This document shows positions 62,674-64,000 of a stretch of DNA of 64,000 bases, in pieces (the stretch's first letter is position 1; every line of letters begins with the position of its first letter). The stretch lies in NCBI RefSeq assembly GCF_026625985.1, contig NZ_CP113116.1, forward strand, positions 3,348,001-3,412,000, given 5' to 3'. Position numbers and translations under genes: made by a program. The notes beneath the pieces are model-generated. The model saw only the letters and a list, made by a program, of their open reading frames with translations. It was not told the DNA's origin and searched no databases. This DNA comes from Mycobacterium sp. Aquia_213 (lineage in GTDB: Bacteria; Actinomycetota; Actinomycetes; Mycobacteriales; Mycobacteriaceae).

Positions 62674-64000
62674 ATGACCACAGAACCAATACCTACCGCG
62701 CCCGCCGCGCCCCCCGTCCGGAAGCCGTTCGTAGCGCGCACGCTCCGCAACCTTTCGCTGGTCTTCGTCCTGGGCTGGGTGGCGCTGACCCTACTGGTGA
62801 CTTTTGCCGTCCCGTCGCTGGAGCGGGTCGGCCGGGAGCACTCGGTGCCATTGGCGCCGCAAGACGCGCCGGCAGTGCAAGCGATGATGCGGATGGGCAA
62901 GGTCTTCAAAGAGTCCGACTCGGACAGCTTCGTGATGCTAGTGATCGAGGGGCAACAGGAACTCGGGGACAGCGCGCACAAGTACTACGACAAATTGATG
63001 CGCCTGTTAAAGGCCGACACGAAACATGTTGAGCACGTTCAGGATTTGTGGGGCGACCGGCTCACCGCGGCGGGCGCCCAGAGCGCCGACAGTAAGGCCG
63101 TCTACGTCCAGATGAATCTGGCCGGCAACCAGGGCACTACGCAGGGCCAGGACTCCATTGCTTCCGTCCGGGACATTCTCGCGAAGAATCCGCCGCCGCA
63201 AGGCATTAAGGCTTACGTCACCGGCCCGTCGGCGCTGTTCTCGGACATGCAGGAGGCCGGTGACAGATCGATTTTGAAGATGACCGCGGTCGGCGCGGCG
63301 ATCATTTTCGTGGTGCTGCTTTTCGTCTATCGGTCGATCATCACGGTGGTTCTGTTGTTGATCACCGTCGGGATCGAGGTACTCGCGGCCCGCGGCATCG
63401 TCGCGTTTCTCGGCGATCACAGCCTGGTTCAACTGTCGACGTTTGCCGTCAACCTGCTGGTGGCCCTTGCGATGGCGGCTGGCACCGACTACGGGATCTT
63501 CTTCTTCGGCCGATATCAAGAGGCGCGCCAGGCCGGCGAGGATCGGGAAACCGCCTACTACAACACCTTCCGCGGGGTTGTCCCCGTCGTGTTGGGTTCG
63601 GGCTTGACGATCGCCGGAGCAATGTTGTGTCTTAGCTTTACCCGGATGCCCATCTTCCAGACCATGGGCGTGCCGTGCGCCATCGGCTTGGTCGTTTCCG
63701 TGGTGATCGCGCTGACGTTGGTGCCGGCGATCCTCACCATCGGGGGCCGCTTCGGGTTCCTCGATCCAAGGCGAGCCATCCGCTTCGGTCGGTGGCGCCG
63801 AATCGGCACGGCAATCGTCCGCTGGCCGGTGCCCATCCTCGTCGCGACCATTGCCGTCGCGCTGGTCGGTTTGGTCACGCTGCCCGGCTATCAGACCAGC
63901 TACAACAACCGGCTCTACATGCCCGACGACATTCCGGCGAACGTCGGCTATGCGGCCGCCGACCGGCACTTCACCCAAGCGCGGATGATGCCCGAGATTC
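62674..64000 (+). CDS. mmpL4b: MmpL4b-like RND lipid transporter, 5' part (cut by window edge)
   Basis: The first 442 residues of a second MmpL, starting at ATG 62674, MTTEPIPTAPAAPPVRKPFV. The first membrane segment LSLVFVLGWVALTLLV, the first periplasmic domain, and GTDYGIFFFGRYQEARQ with the first Asp-Tyr pair are all present and parallel MmpL4a. The frame is open to the last base. Together with MmpL4a it would form the GPL export pair; the two are clearly paralogues but not recent copies, with divergence spread through the periplasmic part. Confidence 0.95.
   Translation, partial: MTTEPIPTAPAAPPVRKPFVARTLRNLSLVFVLGWVALTLLVTFAVPSLERVGREHSVPLAPQDAPAVQAMMRMGKVFKESDSDSFVMLVIEGQQELGDSAHKYYDKLMRLLKADTKHVEHVQDLWGDRLTAAGAQSADSKAVYVQMNLAGNQGTTQGQDSIASVRDILAKNPPPQGIKAYVTGPSALFSDMQEAGDRSILKMTAVGAAIIFVVLLFVYRSIITVVLLLITVGIEVLAARGIVAFLGDHSLVQLSTFAVNLLVALAMAAGTDYGIFFFGRYQEARQAGEDRETAYYNTFRGVVPVVLGSGLTIAGAMLCLSFTRMPIFQTMGVPCAIGLVVSVVIALTLVPAILTIGGRFGFLDPRRAIRFGRWRRIGTAIVRWPVPILVATIAVALVGLVTLPGYQTSYNNRLYMPDDIPANVGYAAADRHFTQARMMPEI

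Noticed and set aside
1..64000. CRISPR arrays, rRNA and tRNA genes, prophage and insertion sequences
   Set aside because: None was recognised: there are no regular 25-40 bp repeats with spacers, no T-loop/acceptor patterns were noticed in the gaps, and no transposase or integrase proteins were found. A tRNA or covariance-model scan was not possible here.

Overview
The window is high-GC actinobacterial DNA from a nontuberculous Mycobacterium that makes glycopeptidolipids (GPL). Gene order and protein sequences follow the M. tuberculosis block from treX (Rv1564c) down to Rv1531, read in reverse. Species-level placement (M. avium complex or a relative) is a guess, because no marker gene such as rRNA is present.

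Left part (1-28,100): the trehalose genes treX-treY-treZ (treX is cut by the window edge); a methyltransferase and a serine hydrolase; a MocR-type regulator divergent from a Nim-like flavoprotein; ilvA; a deazaflavin-dependent nitroreductase-like gene; plsB1; an LCM-type methyltransferase; a MerR regulator with a clear operator, divergent from a PPOX-type flavoprotein; dnaE1; an SRPBCC protein; two short-chain dehydrogenases; glbN; lprI; a tandem pair of duplicated methyltransferases; a pseudouridine synthase; lspA; ansA; dinX. Several blocks known from M. tuberculosis between ilvA and dnaE1 (mmpL6, frdABCD, fadD11, PPE21) are absent.

Middle part (28,100-40,100): about 4.7 kb of surface-glycan-like genes (two methyltransferases, a sugar epimerase/dehydratase, an unrecognised protein and a GT2-M23 fusion) lies between dinX and ileS, which adjoin in M. 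tuberculosis. ileS has a translational-type T-box leader. Just upstream, on the same strand, an Rv1535-like small gene has its own promoter, an M-box (Mg2+) riboswitch and a 26-codon proline-containing leader ORF that appears undescribed. Nitronate monooxygenase and carboxymuconolactone-decarboxylase-like genes (Rv1533, Rv1531) follow, then a GT2 glycosyltransferase.

Right part (40,100-64,000): the GPL core locus. mbtH-mps1-mps2 run leftward. mmpS4-mmpL4a-mmpL4b run rightward from a shared intergenic region of about 850 bp that holds no convincing gene. The two NRPSs hold four modules, C-A-T-E / C-A-T-E / C then A-T-E / C-A-T-reductase. By-eye A-domain codes read Phe-like, Thr-like and two near-identical codes assigned to Ala by architecture, which matches the GPL core D-Phe-D-allo-Thr-D-Ala-L-alaninol. 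MbtH would support the adenylation domains, and the MmpS/MmpL proteins would export the product. The genes lie where M. tuberculosis carries its Rv1520-Rv1530 glycolipid locus.

No rRNA, tRNA, CRISPR array or insertion sequence was recognised. Domain, motif and homology statements come from reading the sequence and from memory of the families, not from searches.
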